64,000 nucleotides of DNA from Neobacillus rhizosphaerae (GCF_937468385.1 NZ_CALBWS010000025.1:21467-85466), one strand, 5' to 3'; positions 49,825 through 58,685 are shown, counted from the first letter of the stretch. A program made the numbers and translations. Notes: generated by a model not told the origin, from the sequence alone.

Positions 49825-50432
49825 GGCTGCTCAGATCTCTTTAAAATTGAATCAAGTACCACATCAAGCTTCTTAAGCGCATTCGCACGATGACTAATTT
49901 TGTGTTTCTCATCCGAAGATAGTTCAGCCATGGCGACACCTTGTTCCGGCACATAAAAGACTGGATCATAGCCAAACCCATTTGAACCTCTTCGCTCTTC
50001 AAGAATCCGACCCTCACAGGTGCCTGACACCGTCATCGTTTCTTGGCCCGGGACAGCTACTGCTAGCGCACAGTAGAACCGCGCTGTTCTCTCCGCCTCA
50101 GGAACGTCTTTCAATTCGGAAAGGACTTTATCCGTATTTTTTTGATCATTTTTCGGCTCGCCTGCATAACGTGCTGAATAAATGCCTGGCCTTCCTTCAA
50201 GGGCTTTAACCATTAGGCCGGAATCATCACCAATGACCATTTTGTTAAGTGCTTGGGAGATAGCCTCTGCTTTCAGAACGGCATTTTCCTCAAAGGTGGA
50301 ACCTGATTCTTCTACATCTGGAATTTCTGGAAAATCAAGCAAGGTTCGAACCTCAATTCCCCTGCTTGCAAAAATTTCCTCAAATTCTTTAGCTTTTCCT
50401 GGATTCTTAGTAGCAATAATAACTTCTTTCAT
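49821..50432 (-). CDS. rdgB: Non-canonical purine NTP pyrophosphatase (RdgB/HAM1)
   Basis: Hydrolyses ITP, dITP and XTP to prevent their use in DNA and RNA. The 203 aa sequence has the N-terminal ATKNPGKAKEFEEI, the catalytic Asp region IGDDSGLMVKALEGRPGIYSARYAG, and SNGFGYDPVFY near the end. It is 12 bp after rph and overlaps ysnB by 4 bp. Known as ysnA in B. subtilis. Confidence 0.97.
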   Translation of the reverse strand: MKEVIIATKNPGKAKEFEEIFASRGIEVRTLLDFPEIPDVEESGSTFEENAVLKAEAISQALNKMVIGDDSGLMVKALEGRPGIYSARYAGEPKNDQKNTDKVLSELKDVPEAERTARFYCALAVAVPGQETMTVSGTCEGRILEERRGSNGFGYDPVFYVPEQGVAMAELSSDEKHKISHRANALKKLDVVLDSILKRSEQP

Positions 50433-50444
50433 ACTAATCGCCTC

Positions 50445-51200
50445 TTATTTCTTTCGTCTACTTTCGATTTTTTTGGTTATTTCCGCACCAAGTGCTGCTT
50501 TTTGTTGTTCAAATAATTCCATAAGCCCTTCCTGGGCCGCATGTAACAGGCCTTGAAGCTGATCATAGGAAAAAGTAGATTCCTCACCTGTTCCCTGCAG
50601 TTCAACAAACTCGCCATTACCTGTCATGACTACATTCATATCAACTTGAGCCTTCGAATCTTCAGCATAGTTTAAATCTAAAACAGTTTGGTTATTTTGC
50701 AAAATTCCAACACTAGTTGCCGCTAAATAATCGATTATTGGGAACTTCGAAAATGACTTTTTCTCCGCTAATGAATTTAACGCTAGCGCCATTGCGACAA
50801 ACGCACCAGTAATGGAGGCAGTCCGTGTTCCGCCATCAGCTTGGATAACATCACAATCAATCCAAACTGTTCTTTCGCCAATCGCACCAAGGTCGACAAT
50901 TGCCCTAAGTGCACGGCCAATTAAACGCTGGATTTCCATTGTACGGCCGGAAACTTTTCCTTTCGAGGATTCGCGAATATTTCTTGTTTCTGTTGCTCTT
51001 GGCAACATCGAGTACTCGGCAGTAATCCAGCCCTTGCCTTCGCCTCTCATAAAAGGAGGAACTCTTTCTTCTATGCTGGCAGTACAAATCACCTTTGTAT
51101 TACCTACAGAAATAAGGACAGAACCTTCTGGATGCATTAAATAATTCGTTTCAATATGTATGGGTCTTAGCTGTAAGGGCTCTCTTCCATCAACACGCAC
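50445..51200 (-). CDS. rph: Ribonuclease PH
   Basis: Phosphorolytic exoribonuclease that trims tRNA 3' ends. The 251 aa sequence has the N-terminal RVDGREPLQLRPI, the RNA-binding and phosphate site (EYSMLPRATETRNIRES with GRTMEIQRLIGRALRA), and WIDCDVIQADGGTRTASITGA. GTG start with GGAGG 7 nt upstream. It begins a short cluster with rdgB and ysnB. The gene upstream, gerM, has its own terminator. Confidence 0.98.
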   Translation of the reverse strand: MRVDGREPLQLRPIHIETNYLMHPEGSVLISVGNTKVICTASIEERVPPFMRGEGKGWITAEYSMLPRATETRNIRESSKGKVSGRTMEIQRLIGRALRAIVDLGAIGERTVWIDCDVIQADGGTRTASITGAFVAMALALNSLAEKKSFSKFPIIDYLAATSVGILQNNQTVLDLNYAEDSKAQVDMNVVMTGNGEFVELQGTGEESTFSYDQLQGLLHAAQEGLMELFEQQKAALGAEITKKIESRRKK

Positions 51201-51271
51201 AAAACTTCCTCCTTCAATTACTGTTTATTTTTCGATTGGCACTAAGAATCTGAACCCTACTACCAAATCAA

Positions 51272-51302
51272 ATAAAGAAGAGGTGGCCTTCAAGCCAACC
51301 TC
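51272..51302 (-). terminator. Terminator after gerM
   Basis: Minus-strand stem GAGGTTGGC / GCCACCTC with loop TTGAAG, followed by TTCTTTATTT. Confidence 0.75.
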
Positions 51303-51339
51303 ATTCATTGTCACTATATAGTATAACAAAAATTATTTT

Positions 51340-52392
51340 TTAAAAACTACCTGTATTGACTTTTTCAGGACGAGTTACTGGTTCCGATAGTTTTTTACCC
51401 TTATCATTCTTAATATCTGCTTTACCGTTTACTTGAACAGCGACTTTTTCAATACCTTTTTGCTCAGTTAATGATAGTACAAGTGCATCCAATAAGGACT
51501 GCGAAATTTCTTTTTCCTCAAAGCTTCCAAAAATATTGTTATTAAAGTTCAACGTAACCTTTCCATCCTCATATTTAGGTGCCTCAAGCAACTTTACATC
51601 AGACATAAACTCAGAAACCAGGTTGGATTTTCCACTAGGACCCTTCACCAATTCATTGACAACGGCAATAATATTATTCTTTTCATTGTTACTAACCCTG
51701 CGAGTAACAGGGACATAGTAATAGGAGCCCTCAGTGCCGCCAATGTAGTATACGGTTACAGGTTTTGTATTCGTAAGATCAACAACATCTGTTGTATCAA
51801 AATTAATACCGGATGCCCTTGATTGATTTTCACTAATAGGGGTTCCATTGACTGGCATTTCAGTCAGGTCATGACCATTCATTTTAAGCTTTACCGAATT
51901 TACATTATTAAATTGAGTCAATGTCCATGTAACTGATTGGAGAATTTTCATCTCATCCTTAGGCTCATAATTTTTAAATTCCTTTGAGAAATTAACAGTT
52001 GCGACCCCCTCTTTATTTATATCAACACTTAGCTCTGTGTCCTCAGGTAAGACTGCTCTAAAATCATTAGGAAGCATGTTTGTGACTGGACCATTAGCTA
52101 CTAAATATTTAAGTGCTTGTGTGGCAACTGAATTTGTTTTCGGCAGATTTAGTGTTTGTGGGACCACATAGCCATTTTTATCAACGAGATAAAGTTCTGT
52201 TTTTACCGTGTTTTCAACTTTACCTTTATCTTTTGCATCTGATTCCTTACTTGCATTTTTATCTCCAACAGTTACCGTTTTTGGCGGATCAATTTTCTTT
52301 TTTGTTTCCGTCCCAAACAAGCCGCAGCCAGATAGCAGTACTGTTGAAGAAAGCACAGTCACCCCAAGGATTTTTGCTTTATTTTTAGACAC
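51340..52392 (-). CDS. gerM: Spore germination/sporulation lipoprotein GerM
   Basis: Lipoprotein needed for normal sporulation and germination. It contributes to the SpoIIIAH-SpoIIQ basal assembly in B. subtilis. The 350 aa sequence has a signal peptide with lipobox LSGC at residues 20-23, so it is anchored at Cys23. Two GerMN domains follow (about 85-205 and 220-340); each has the pattern LYLVDKNG... LKYLVANGPV and VYYIGGTEG... VNELVKGPSG. GTG start with GGGGGGA 6 nt upstream. A weak sigma-E-like promoter is upstream. Confidence 0.95.
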   Translation of the reverse strand: MSKNKAKILGVTVLSSTVLLSGCGLFGTETKKKIDPPKTVTVGDKNASKESDAKDKGKVENTVKTELYLVDKNGYVVPQTLNLPKTNSVATQALKYLVANGPVTNMLPNDFRAVLPEDTELSVDINKEGVATVNFSKEFKNYEPKDEMKILQSVTWTLTQFNNVNSVKLKMNGHDLTEMPVNGTPISENQSRASGINFDTTDVVDLTNTKPVTVYYIGGTEGSYYYVPVTRRVSNNEKNNIIAVVNELVKGPSGKSNLVSEFMSDVKLLEAPKYEDGKVTLNFNNNIFGSFEEKEISQSLLDALVLSLTEQKGIEKVAVQVNGKADIKNDKGKKLSEPVTRPEKVNTGSF

Positions 52393-52423
52393 ATAAATTC
52401 CCCCCTAAGACAGTTTGTACTAT

Positions 52424-52453
52424 CATGTATACGAGCCTTGTAGAAAAATAGAC
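52424..52453 (-). promoter_or_regulatory. Possible sigma-E promoter of gerM
   Basis: Minus strand GTCTATT (52453-52447), 15 bp, TATACATG (52431-52424): 5 of 7 and 5 of 8 to the sigma-E consensus. A weak match, supported mainly by the known mother-cell expression of gerM. Confidence 0.3.
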
Positions 52454-52530
52454 CGCCTTAAGAAAGAAAAAAAGAACATAATTTAAATTTTTTCATTTAA
52501 ATGAAGGGCATTTTACGGGGCGCTTCTATG

Positions 52531-52600
52531 GGTTTCACTTTGGTGTCACATTATGGGCGTCAGGTTTCACTATGGTGTCAGGCACCACTCGCGGACAAAT
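52531..52600. repeat. Intergenic repeat motif TTTCACTNTGGTGTCA and GGTGTCAGGCACC
   Basis: TTTCACTTTGGTGTCA (52533-52548) recurs as TTTCACTATGGTGTCA (52565-52580) 32 bp later, and the second copy continues as GGTGTCAGGCACC. The same GGTGTCAGGCACC forms the arms of the terminator hairpin at 60359-60398. Function not evident. Confidence 0.5.
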
Positions 52601-52636
52601 GTGCGCGTGCGGTGGACATCATCGCTTTGATTAGCA

Positions 52637-52668
52637 CAAAAAGAGCCCCTGATTTTGTAGGGGGCTCC
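52637..52668 (-). terminator. Terminator after racE
   Basis: Minus-strand stem GAGCCCC / GGGGCTC with an 11 nt loop, followed by T5G. Confidence 0.85.
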
Positions 52669-52674
52669 TGGTCG

Positions 52675-53469
52675 TTATAGTTTTATCATTTTTACATTGT
52701 TGATTGGGATTCCGAGCCACTGAGAGGCTATTTTGGCAAATATCCGCCGCGAACCCGTTGTGTAAAATTCATGCTCCGGCTCAATTTCACTTGTTTCAAG
52801 CAGACCGTTATATTGTAGAATGGCACTTATCTCCCGTGCAGTTTCATCCCCTGAACTAATCACATTGACGGAATCACCCATTACATCTTTTATTAGGGGT
52901 TCAAGTAATGGATAATGGGTACAGCCCAAAATAAGCGTATCCAGATTTTGATTCAGCAGCGGTTTTAAGGCTTCATCGACAATTCTTTCGGCAATCGGTC
53001 CGTCATACTCGCTACTCTCTACAAGAGGAACAAACTTTGGACAGGCATGGCTTGTTATATAGAGCCGGCTATTTAGCGACTTTAAAGCTTTTTCATAAGC
53101 ACCGCTTTTAACTGTTCCTTCAGTACCAATAATTCCTACCCGATAGTTCTTTGTTCGTTTGATTGCCGCCCGAGCTCCTGGATTAATTACACCTATGACA
53201 GGGATGGATAACTCCTTGCGAATATCATCCAGTGCAGCTGCCGTCGCCGTGTTACAGGCAATAACCAGCATCTTAATATTTTTTTCTAGTAAAAAAGTAG
53301 TTAGTTCCCAGGTGAATCTTTTTACTTCCTTCGAAGTCCGTGGTCCGTAGGGACATCGTGCGGTATCTCCCAAATAAATAATTTTCTCATTTGGCAGCTG
53401 CCTCATGACCTCTTTGGCAACGGTTAATCCACCTACCCCAGAATCTATTACACCAATTGGTTGCTTCAA
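52675..53469 (-). CDS. racE: Glutamate racemase
   Basis: Makes D-glutamate for peptidoglycan. The 264 aa sequence has the two catalytic cysteines, Cys72 in ACNTATAA and a second in LGCTHYPLL (about 182-189), as well as IDSGVGGLTVAKE at the N-terminus and GDTARCPYGPR. The start is a TTG with GAGGCGA 6 nt upstream. Synteny (gerM-racE-ysmB-gerE) favours the racE name over murI or yrpC. Its upstream gap contains repeat copy B. Confidence 0.97.
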   Translation of the reverse strand: MKQPIGVIDSGVGGLTVAKEVMRQLPNEKIIYLGDTARCPYGPRTSKEVKRFTWELTTFLLEKNIKMLVIACNTATAAALDDIRKELSIPVIGVINPGARAAIKRTKNYRVGIIGTEGTVKSGAYEKALKSLNSRLYITSHACPKFVPLVESSEYDGPIAERIVDEALKPLLNQNLDTLILGCTHYPLLEPLIKDVMGDSVNVISSGDETAREISAILQYNGLLETSEIEPEHEFYTTGSRRIFAKIASQWLGIPINNVKMIKL

Positions 53470-53485
53470 ACATCTCGCCTCATTT

Positions 53486-53584
53486 TTAGCTAATCAGAAT
53501 TTCTATCAATAAATTCTGAACTTCTTAATTCAACTACGCCTTATGAACTGTCCTAACTATCTAGCCAACCGGCACGTTTTCAGT
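53486..53584 (+). repeat. Two-hairpin dispersed element, copy B
   Basis: Hairpin CAGAATTT / AAATTCTG, then TTAATTCAACTACGCCTTATGA, then a degenerate second hairpin around TAGCCAACCGGCA and GTTTTC. It fills most of the gap between racE and ysmB and reaches the ysmB stop codon. The element is in plus orientation, opposite to the genes. Confidence 0.7.
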
Positions 53585-54033
53585 TAACGCATTTCTTGAT
53601 GGAGCTTCATCATGCTGCTTTGAAGAAGTTCAATTTCTTCTGTTGAGAAATTGACTAACACTTCCTCTAAATATTGTTGTCGCTTCTGAATAACCTCATC
53701 AATGATTCGTTTGCCTTCTTCAAGCAAGTGTATTCTCACCACACGACGATCGCTAGAATCCTTAACCCTCACAACGAGCTGATTTTTCTCCATTCGGTCA
53801 ACTAGATCAGTAGTTGTGCTGCAGGCCAAATACATTTTGTTGGATAGTTCACCAATCGTCATGTCTCCATCTTCAAACAGCCATTGTAAGGCAACAAACT
53901 GCGGCGGAGTAATCTTATAATTACTCAACATCTCTCTTCCTTTTTGTTTGATAATTCCGGAAATGTAACGTAAATCCTTTTCGATATTAGCTACTATGTC
54001 TCTATTCACTCTTTGTGAATTTTCGAGTTTCAT
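53584..54033 (-). CDS. ysmB: MarR-family transcriptional regulator YsmB
   Basis: Winged-helix regulator of the MarR family, target unknown. The 149 aa sequence has the helix-turn-helix at about 55-80 (MTIGELSNKMYLACSTTTDLVDRME) and the wing with DSSDRRVVRIHL (about 92-103), plus dimerisation helices at both ends. AGGGGTG lies 8 nt upstream of the ATG. Position between racE and gerE matches B. subtilis ysmB. The 387 bp upstream up to gerE hold the gerE terminator and AT-rich DNA, with a weak promoter candidate (TTGTGG, 18 bp, TATTAT) and nothing else recognised. Confidence 0.93.
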   Translation of the reverse strand: MKLENSQRVNRDIVANIEKDLRYISGIIKQKGREMLSNYKITPPQFVALQWLFEDGDMTIGELSNKMYLACSTTTDLVDRMEKNQLVVRVKDSSDRRVVRIHLLEEGKRIIDEVIQKRQQYLEEVLVNFSTEEIELLQSSMMKLHQEMR

Positions 54034-54385
54034 CCTTCATACACCCCTAAAATAGGCTTCTCCTCAAAACTTGTATAATAAAAAACAAAGCCTTTATTCC
54101 ACAATTAATGTCATAAAGCTTGTCCTTATTTTCTACTTTTTTCACTAAAATTTCAAGTTGAAACTTATTGAAAAGACTGTATAAAAAAAAATATTAATTT
54201 CGATAGTGTTGATGATGATAAAAGAGAAATGCACAGGGAAATAATTTTATATTAAAATACAAAATGGTCTCCAAAAAATGAAAATCAGTTTACCTCGTAT
54301 TTCATATATTGGCACCAAAATAACCTCCAAACAATTTAGGCACGAGAATAACTTATTTCATTAAACCTATTTTTTCATAAAATAT

Positions 54386-54417
54386 GAACCGGCCTCCCCA
54401 AATAGGAAAGCCGGTCA
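54386..54417 (-). terminator. Probable terminator after gerE
   Basis: Minus-strand stem GACCGGCTTTCC / GGGGAGGCCGGTTC (imperfect), followed by ATATTTTAT. The T tract is interrupted. Confidence 0.65.
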
Positions 54418-54420
54418 TCT

Positions 54421-54645
54421 TTAAAGTTCTAGCTCTCCCATTCGAAGGAGCTCTACAACTGCTTGTGAACGCCCCTTGACACCAAGCTTTTGCATGGCAT
54501 TTGAAATGTGGTTCCGAACCGTTTTTTCGCTTATAAATAATTCACCAGCGATTTCTTTCGTTGTTTTGTCTTGTACTAACAGTTCGAATACTTCTCTTTC
54601 ACGTTTGGTGAGTAATGGCTTGTGATTATAATCATTCTCCTTCAA
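54421..54645 (-). CDS. gerE: Late mother-cell transcription factor GerE
   Basis: LuxR-type DNA-binding protein that activates and represses late sigma-K coat genes. The 74 aa protein consists of one helix-turn-helix domain (KREREVFELLVQDKTTKEIA then ELFISEKTVRNHISNAMQKLG) and is nearly identical to the B. subtilis protein. TTG start with AAGGAGGG 9 nt upstream. A sigma-K promoter lies about 65 bp upstream, as expected. Confidence 0.98.
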   Translation of the reverse strand: MKENDYNHKPLLTKREREVFELLVQDKTTKEIAGELFISEKTVRNHISNAMQKLGVKGRSQAVVELLRMGELEL

Positions 54646-54709
54646 GTATTGTAACCCTCCTTGCCTTCGCCAGTAATGAACCGTGGGGTGGGTATATATT
54701 TAGTCACCA

Positions 54710-54737
54710 TATCATATGTGAAGGATGCAATTGGAGT
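54710..54737 (-). promoter_or_regulatory. Sigma-K promoter of gerE
   Basis: Minus strand AC (54737-54736), 17 bp, CATATGATA (54718-54710). This fits the sigma-K consensus AC-N16-17-CATANNNTA exactly, 65 bp upstream of the gerE TTG. It also lies just downstream of the ysmA stop. Confidence 0.65.
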
Positions 54738-54782
54738 GACTATAATTACTTAACGGAGAACGATTATAAAAAAAAATATGAA

Positions 54783-55247
54783 TTATATACCAACTTTTTC
54801 TTGATGAAGGAGAAGATTTTTCATTTCCACTGTCCAAGGAACTCCTTTTCCAGTCTTTTTTGAAATTTGCACCATTGTCCCCCTACCAATAAACCCGATG
54901 CTTCCATCTTCTCTTTTCGCCATATAGTGAAGGTCAACAGAGGAATTCCCAACAGTGTGCGCCTTAACATAAACCTTAAGTTGCTCATTGTAAAAAATTT
55001 GTTGCAAAAAATCACATTGAAGATCTGCCACAACAGGAATCGTTTCATTATCCGACCGCAGCCAATCCTGCATAAATCCAATCGATTTAAAAAATTCTAT
55101 TCTCGCCTCTTCAAAATAAATAAACGGAACGGTATTGTTCAAATGGCCAAACATATCTGTTTCAGAAAAACGCACCTTTACAAGATGACAAAACACAAAC
55201 CCCTGTTCCCACTGATGAAAGTCGTCTATGTAATTTGCTTTTCCCAT
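54783..55247 (-). CDS. ysmA: Acyl-CoA thioesterase family protein YsmA
   Basis: Hot-dog fold thioesterase of the 4-hydroxybenzoyl-CoA thioesterase family; the substrate is unknown. The start is ATG 55247 (MGKANYIDDFHQWEQ), with AAGGAGAT 7 nt upstream; an in-frame ATG 12 codons earlier lacks a site. The 154 aa sequence has the family motif VRFSETDMFGHLNNTVPFIYFEEAR (about 24-48), with the catalytic Asp. Position next to gerE matches B. subtilis ysmA. Confidence 0.92.
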   Translation of the reverse strand: MGKANYIDDFHQWEQGFVFCHLVKVRFSETDMFGHLNNTVPFIYFEEARIEFFKSIGFMQDWLRSDNETIPVVADLQCDFLQQIFYNEQLKVYVKAHTVGNSSVDLHYMAKREDGSIGFIGRGTMVQISKKTGKGVPWTVEMKNLLLHQEKVGI

Positions 55248-55350
55248 TATGGTAATCTCCTTAAGTTCTGAATAGTTATTCATTTATTATAGTTTTTTTC
55301 ACAAAATTTTAAAACTATTTCAGAACGGAAGGAGTTCCTGAAAAAATGAA

Positions 55351-55926
55351 TTACTTAGCTTTCGCGTAAATGATATAACGTTTTGGGGCATTACCTACAT
55401 AACGAAATGGATAACAGGTCGATACAATTAATTCTTCTTCATTATTTTGCAAGGTAATAATACTCGTATCATTCGCTTTTACAATTTTCGTATGAGTGAT
55501 TTCATAAGTGAAATTTCCATAGGGCATTTGCAGCATTAGTGAATCACCGATTTCCAACTCTCCTAGTCGTCGGAATACCGTGTCCCGATGGCCAGATAAG
55601 ACAATTTGCCCTTTATCGCCAGGGAAGTAGGAACCTTTATAATGGCCAACGCCCTTTTCTAGATCATCCGGGTCTGTTCCTTCGACGATAGCCAATTCCG
55701 CTTTAATTTTCGGGATTGTTAATAGACCAACAATATCTCCTACACTTGGAGGAGGGCTATTCTCATTTCTTTTAGAAGAAGCATCCACTGATTGCTCTGA
55801 AATGATTTCCTTTGCTTTTTCCAGTGATGACTTTGTTTGCATTTTTACATTTACAAATTGCCAGGCACCGATTCCCATTAGAATAAGTCCAATTAAAATA
55901 ATCAACAGCGGAAACTTTGATTTCAA
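55351..55926 (-). CDS. srtD: Class D sortase
   Basis: Transpeptidase that anchors LPxTG-type surface proteins to the wall. The 191 aa sequence has an N-terminal signal-anchor helix (about 5-25) and a sortase beta-barrel. The catalytic triad is complete: His113 in LSGHRD, Cys171 in VSTCYPF, Arg183 in PKRYII. The motif layout (TLxTC-like IVSTCYPF) and small size fit class D. TTG start with AAGGAAGG 9 nt upstream. No substrate protein with a sorting signal is in the window. In B. subtilis the sdhB-ysmA junction has no sortase, so this gene is an insertion relative to that order. Confidence 0.9.
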   Translation of the reverse strand: MKSKFPLLIILIGLILMGIGAWQFVNVKMQTKSSLEKAKEIISEQSVDASSKRNENSPPPSVGDIVGLLTIPKIKAELAIVEGTDPDDLEKGVGHYKGSYFPGDKGQIVLSGHRDTVFRRLGELEIGDSLMLQMPYGNFTYEITHTKIVKANDTSIITLQNNEEELIVSTCYPFRYVGNAPKRYIIYAKAK

Positions 55927-56027
55927 CTTTGAAAACCTTCCTTTTCAAGGGACTTAATAGCTCCAAGTATACCAAACGAATAATAAATGATTAAAATGGT
56001 TATGCATAAAATTCGTTTCAAAGATGC

Positions 56028-56066
56028 GAAAAACCTTCTTTTCCGATTTAGAAAAGAAGGTTTTTC
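56028..56066. terminator. Terminator after sdhB
   Basis: Stem AAAAACCTTCTTTTC / GAAAAGAAGGTTTTT, self-complementary with T runs on either side, so it can act in both directions. It ends sdhCAB on the minus strand. Confidence 0.85.
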
Positions 56067-56102
56067 TTTACTTATAAAGAAAGAATAAAATTTTCACTTT
56101 GA

Positions 56103-56150
56103 GAATTGTCCAGCTCCAGCCCCGAGCAAAGAAAGCTTGCGCTTTTCTAA
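56103..56150 (+). repeat. Short dispersed repeat TGTCCAGCTCCAGC...GCGCTTTTCT
   Basis: Sequence GAATTGTCCAGCTCCAGCCC followed by AAAGCTTGCGCTTTTCTAAT. Its two ends resemble the two ends of the composite repeat at 6265-6519. Located between the sdh terminator and the sdhB stop. Confidence 0.5.
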
Positions 56151-56912
56151 TTAATCGTGGTCACTTCCAAAGAAGTTTCTAAATGCTTGCATGGTAGCAT
56201 CACGGTTAACTGCTGCGATGGAAGTGGTAATTGGAATCCCTTTTGGACATGATTGGACGCAGTTTTGAGAATTCCCACAGCCCTGCATTCCACCGTCGTC
56301 CATAAAGGCATTTAAACGTTCTGCTTTATTCATTTCACCCGTTGGATGGGCATTAAATAAGCGAACTTGGTTAAAGATCGCCGGACCCATAAAGTTTGTT
56401 TTACTGTTTACATTCGGGCATGCCTCTAAACAAACACCACAAGTCATACATTTTGAAAGTTCATAGGCCCATTGACGTTTTTTCTCAGGCATACGTGGCC
56501 CAGGTCCTAAATCATACGTTCCGTCAATTGGAATCCATGCTTTTACTTTCTTTAAGGAATCAAACATCCTGCTGCGGTCAACCTGAAGGTCACGGACAAC
56601 AGGGAATGTTCGCATAGGCTCGAGGCGGATTGGCTGCTCCAATTGATCAACAAGTGCCGAACAAGATTGACGTGGCTTACCGTTGATAACCATTGAACAA
56701 GCACCACAAACCTCTTCAAGACAGTTCATTTCCCATGTAATTGGGGTTGTATCTTGTCCCTTATCCGTTACAGGATTTTTACGAATTTCCATTAACGCCG
56801 AAATCACGTTCATATTTGGACGGTATGGAATCTCGAATGTCTCCTCATAAGGAGCAGAGTCTGGGGTATCCTGACGTGCTATGATAAATTTCACTGTTTT
56901 CTTTTCAGACAT
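56151..56912 (-). CDS. sdhB: Succinate dehydrogenase iron-sulfur subunit
   Basis: Electron-transfer subunit of complex II. The 253 aa sequence has the [2Fe-2S] cysteines (CLEEVCGAC and PRQSC), then the [4Fe-4S] and [3Fe-4S] ligands (CMTCGVCLEACP and CGNSQNCVQSCPKG). It passes electrons from SdhA to the haems of SdhC. It lies 21 bp after sdhA and ends at a strong terminator. Confidence 0.98.
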   Translation of the reverse strand: MSEKKTVKFIIARQDTPDSAPYEETFEIPYRPNMNVISALMEIRKNPVTDKGQDTTPITWEMNCLEEVCGACSMVINGKPRQSCSALVDQLEQPIRLEPMRTFPVVRDLQVDRSRMFDSLKKVKAWIPIDGTYDLGPGPRMPEKKRQWAYELSKCMTCGVCLEACPNVNSKTNFMGPAIFNQVRLFNAHPTGEMNKAERLNAFMDDGGMQGCGNSQNCVQSCPKGIPITTSIAAVNRDATMQAFRNFFGSDHD

Positions 56913-56933
56913 TCTTTCCTACTCCCCTTTCTT

Positions 56934-58685
56934 TTAATGCTTTTTAGTGTAATCGCGCTCACGCGGCTTGAGTAGCGAGATATCGACTTCTGCATAATGG
57001 AATTCCGGCGCCGATTTAGAATCTACAAATTTTGCCATAGTTGTTTTTAAGAATTCCGCATCATTACGTTTAGGGAAGTCAGGCTTATAATGAGCACCGC
57101 GGCTTTCATTACGATTGTAAGCGCCAATTGTAATAACACGGGCTAATTGCAGCATATTTTGTAATTGACGTGTGAATGCTGCCCCTTGGTTGCTCCATTT
57201 AGATGTATCATTAATATTGATGTTTTGGTAACGTTCTAATAGTTCTTGGATTTTTTCATCCGTTTTTAATAACTTGTCATTGTAGCGGACAACTGTTACG
57301 TTATCTGTCATCCATTCCCCAAGCTCTTTGTGTAGTACATAGGCATTTTCGGAACCATTTAATGACATAATTGAATTCCATTTATCTTCCTGTTCTTTAA
57401 TATGACGGTCAAAAACAGAAGAAGAAACAGCATCAGAGCTCTTTTCAAGTCCACCGATATATTTAACAGCGTTTGGTCCTGCCACCATTCCACCGAAAAC
57501 AGCTGAAAGCAAGGAGTTTGCACCGAGACGGTTAGCACCATGCTGGGAGTAATCACATTCACCAGCAGCGAATAGTCCAGGGATATTCGTCATTTGCTCA
57601 TAATCAACCCAAAGTCCACCCATTGAATAGTGAACAGCAGGGAATATTTTCATTGGCACTTTGCGTGGATTATCACCCATGAATTTTTCATAAATCTCGA
57701 TAATTCCGCCAAGTTTTACATCTAATTCATGTGGGTCCTTATGGGATAAATCAAGGAATACCATGTTTTCACCATTAATACCTAGCTTCCGCGAAACGCA
57801 AACATCAAAAATTTCACGTGTGGCAATATCACGTGGTACAAGGTTTCCATATGCAGGGTATTTTTCTTCTAGGAAGTACCATGGTTTTCCATCTTTATAT
57901 GTCCAAATACGTCCGCCCTCACCCCGCGCTGATTCACTCATTAAGCGTAGTTTATCATCACCAGGAATAGCAGTTGGATGAATCTGAATCATTTCGCCAT
58001 TTGCATAATGAGCACCTTGTTGATATACAATAGAGGCTGCAGAACCTGTGTTAATAACTGAGTTTGTTGACTTTCCAAAAATAATCCCAGGGCCGCCTGT
58101 TGCCAATATAACAGCATCTGCTGCAAATGACCTGATTTCCATTGTTTTTAAGTCCTGAACAACAACACCACGGCATACACCATCGTCATCGATAACCGAG
58201 CCCAAAAACTCCCAGCCTTCATACTTGGTAACCAATCCGTCGACTTCATGGCGGCGAACTTGTTCATCAAGTGCATAAAGTAGCTGCTGACCTGTCGTGG
58301 CACCAGCAAAAGCGGTACGGTGATGCTGTGTCCCTCCAAAACGGCGGAAGTCTAGTAATCCTTCCGGAGTCCGGTTAAACATAACTCCCATCCGGTCAAA
58401 TAAATTGATAATACCAGGTGCTGCATCGCACATTGCCTTAACTGGCGGCTGATTCGCCAAGAAATCTCCGCCATAAATCGTATCGTCAAAGTGAATCCAT
58501 GGGGAATCCCCTTCACCCTTTGTATTTACTGCTCCATTAATACCACCTTGGGCACAAACAGAGTGAGAACGTTTTACCGGAACTAAAGAAAATAGTTCTA
58601 CTGGTGTTCCTGATTCTGCAACCTTGATGGTAGCCATTAAGCCGGCTAAGCCGCCACCGACTACAATCACTTTACCCTTACTCAT
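56934..58685 (-). CDS. sdhA: Succinate dehydrogenase flavoprotein subunit
   Basis: Catalytic subunit that oxidises succinate to fumarate. The 583 aa sequence has the FAD-binding VVGGGLAGL at residues 8-16, the covalent FAD histidine at His41 (RSHSVCAQGGINGA), the substrate loop (HPTAIPGDDKLRLMSESARGEGG) and the C-terminal HYAEV. It lies 53 bp after sdhC and 21 bp before sdhB. Confidence 0.98.
   Translation of the reverse strand: MSKGKVIVVGGGLAGLMATIKVAESGTPVELFSLVPVKRSHSVCAQGGINGAVNTKGEGDSPWIHFDDTIYGGDFLANQPPVKAMCDAAPGIINLFDRMGVMFNRTPEGLLDFRRFGGTQHHRTAFAGATTGQQLLYALDEQVRRHEVDGLVTKYEGWEFLGSVIDDDGVCRGVVVQDLKTMEIRSFAADAVILATGGPGIIFGKSTNSVINTGSAASIVYQQGAHYANGEMIQIHPTAIPGDDKLRLMSESARGEGGRIWTYKDGKPWYFLEEKYPAYGNLVPRDIATREIFDVCVSRKLGINGENMVFLDLSHKDPHELDVKLGGIIEIYEKFMGDNPRKVPMKIFPAVHYSMGGLWVDYEQMTNIPGLFAAGECDYSQHGANRLGANSLLSAVFGGMVAGPNAVKYIGGLEKSSDAVSSSVFDRHIKEQEDKWNSIMSLNGSENAYVLHKELGEWMTDNVTVVRYNDKLLKTDEKIQELLERYQNININDTSKWSNQGAAFTRQLQNMLQLARVITIGAYNRNESRGAHYKPDFPKRNDAEFLKTTMAKFVDSKSAPEFHYAEVDISLLKPRERDYTKKH

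Noticed and set aside
50016..50034. GGTGTCAGGCACC copy inside rdgB
   Set aside because: It encodes conserved residues of the protein (VSGTCEG in the family position), so the match to the intergenic motif is best explained by chance.
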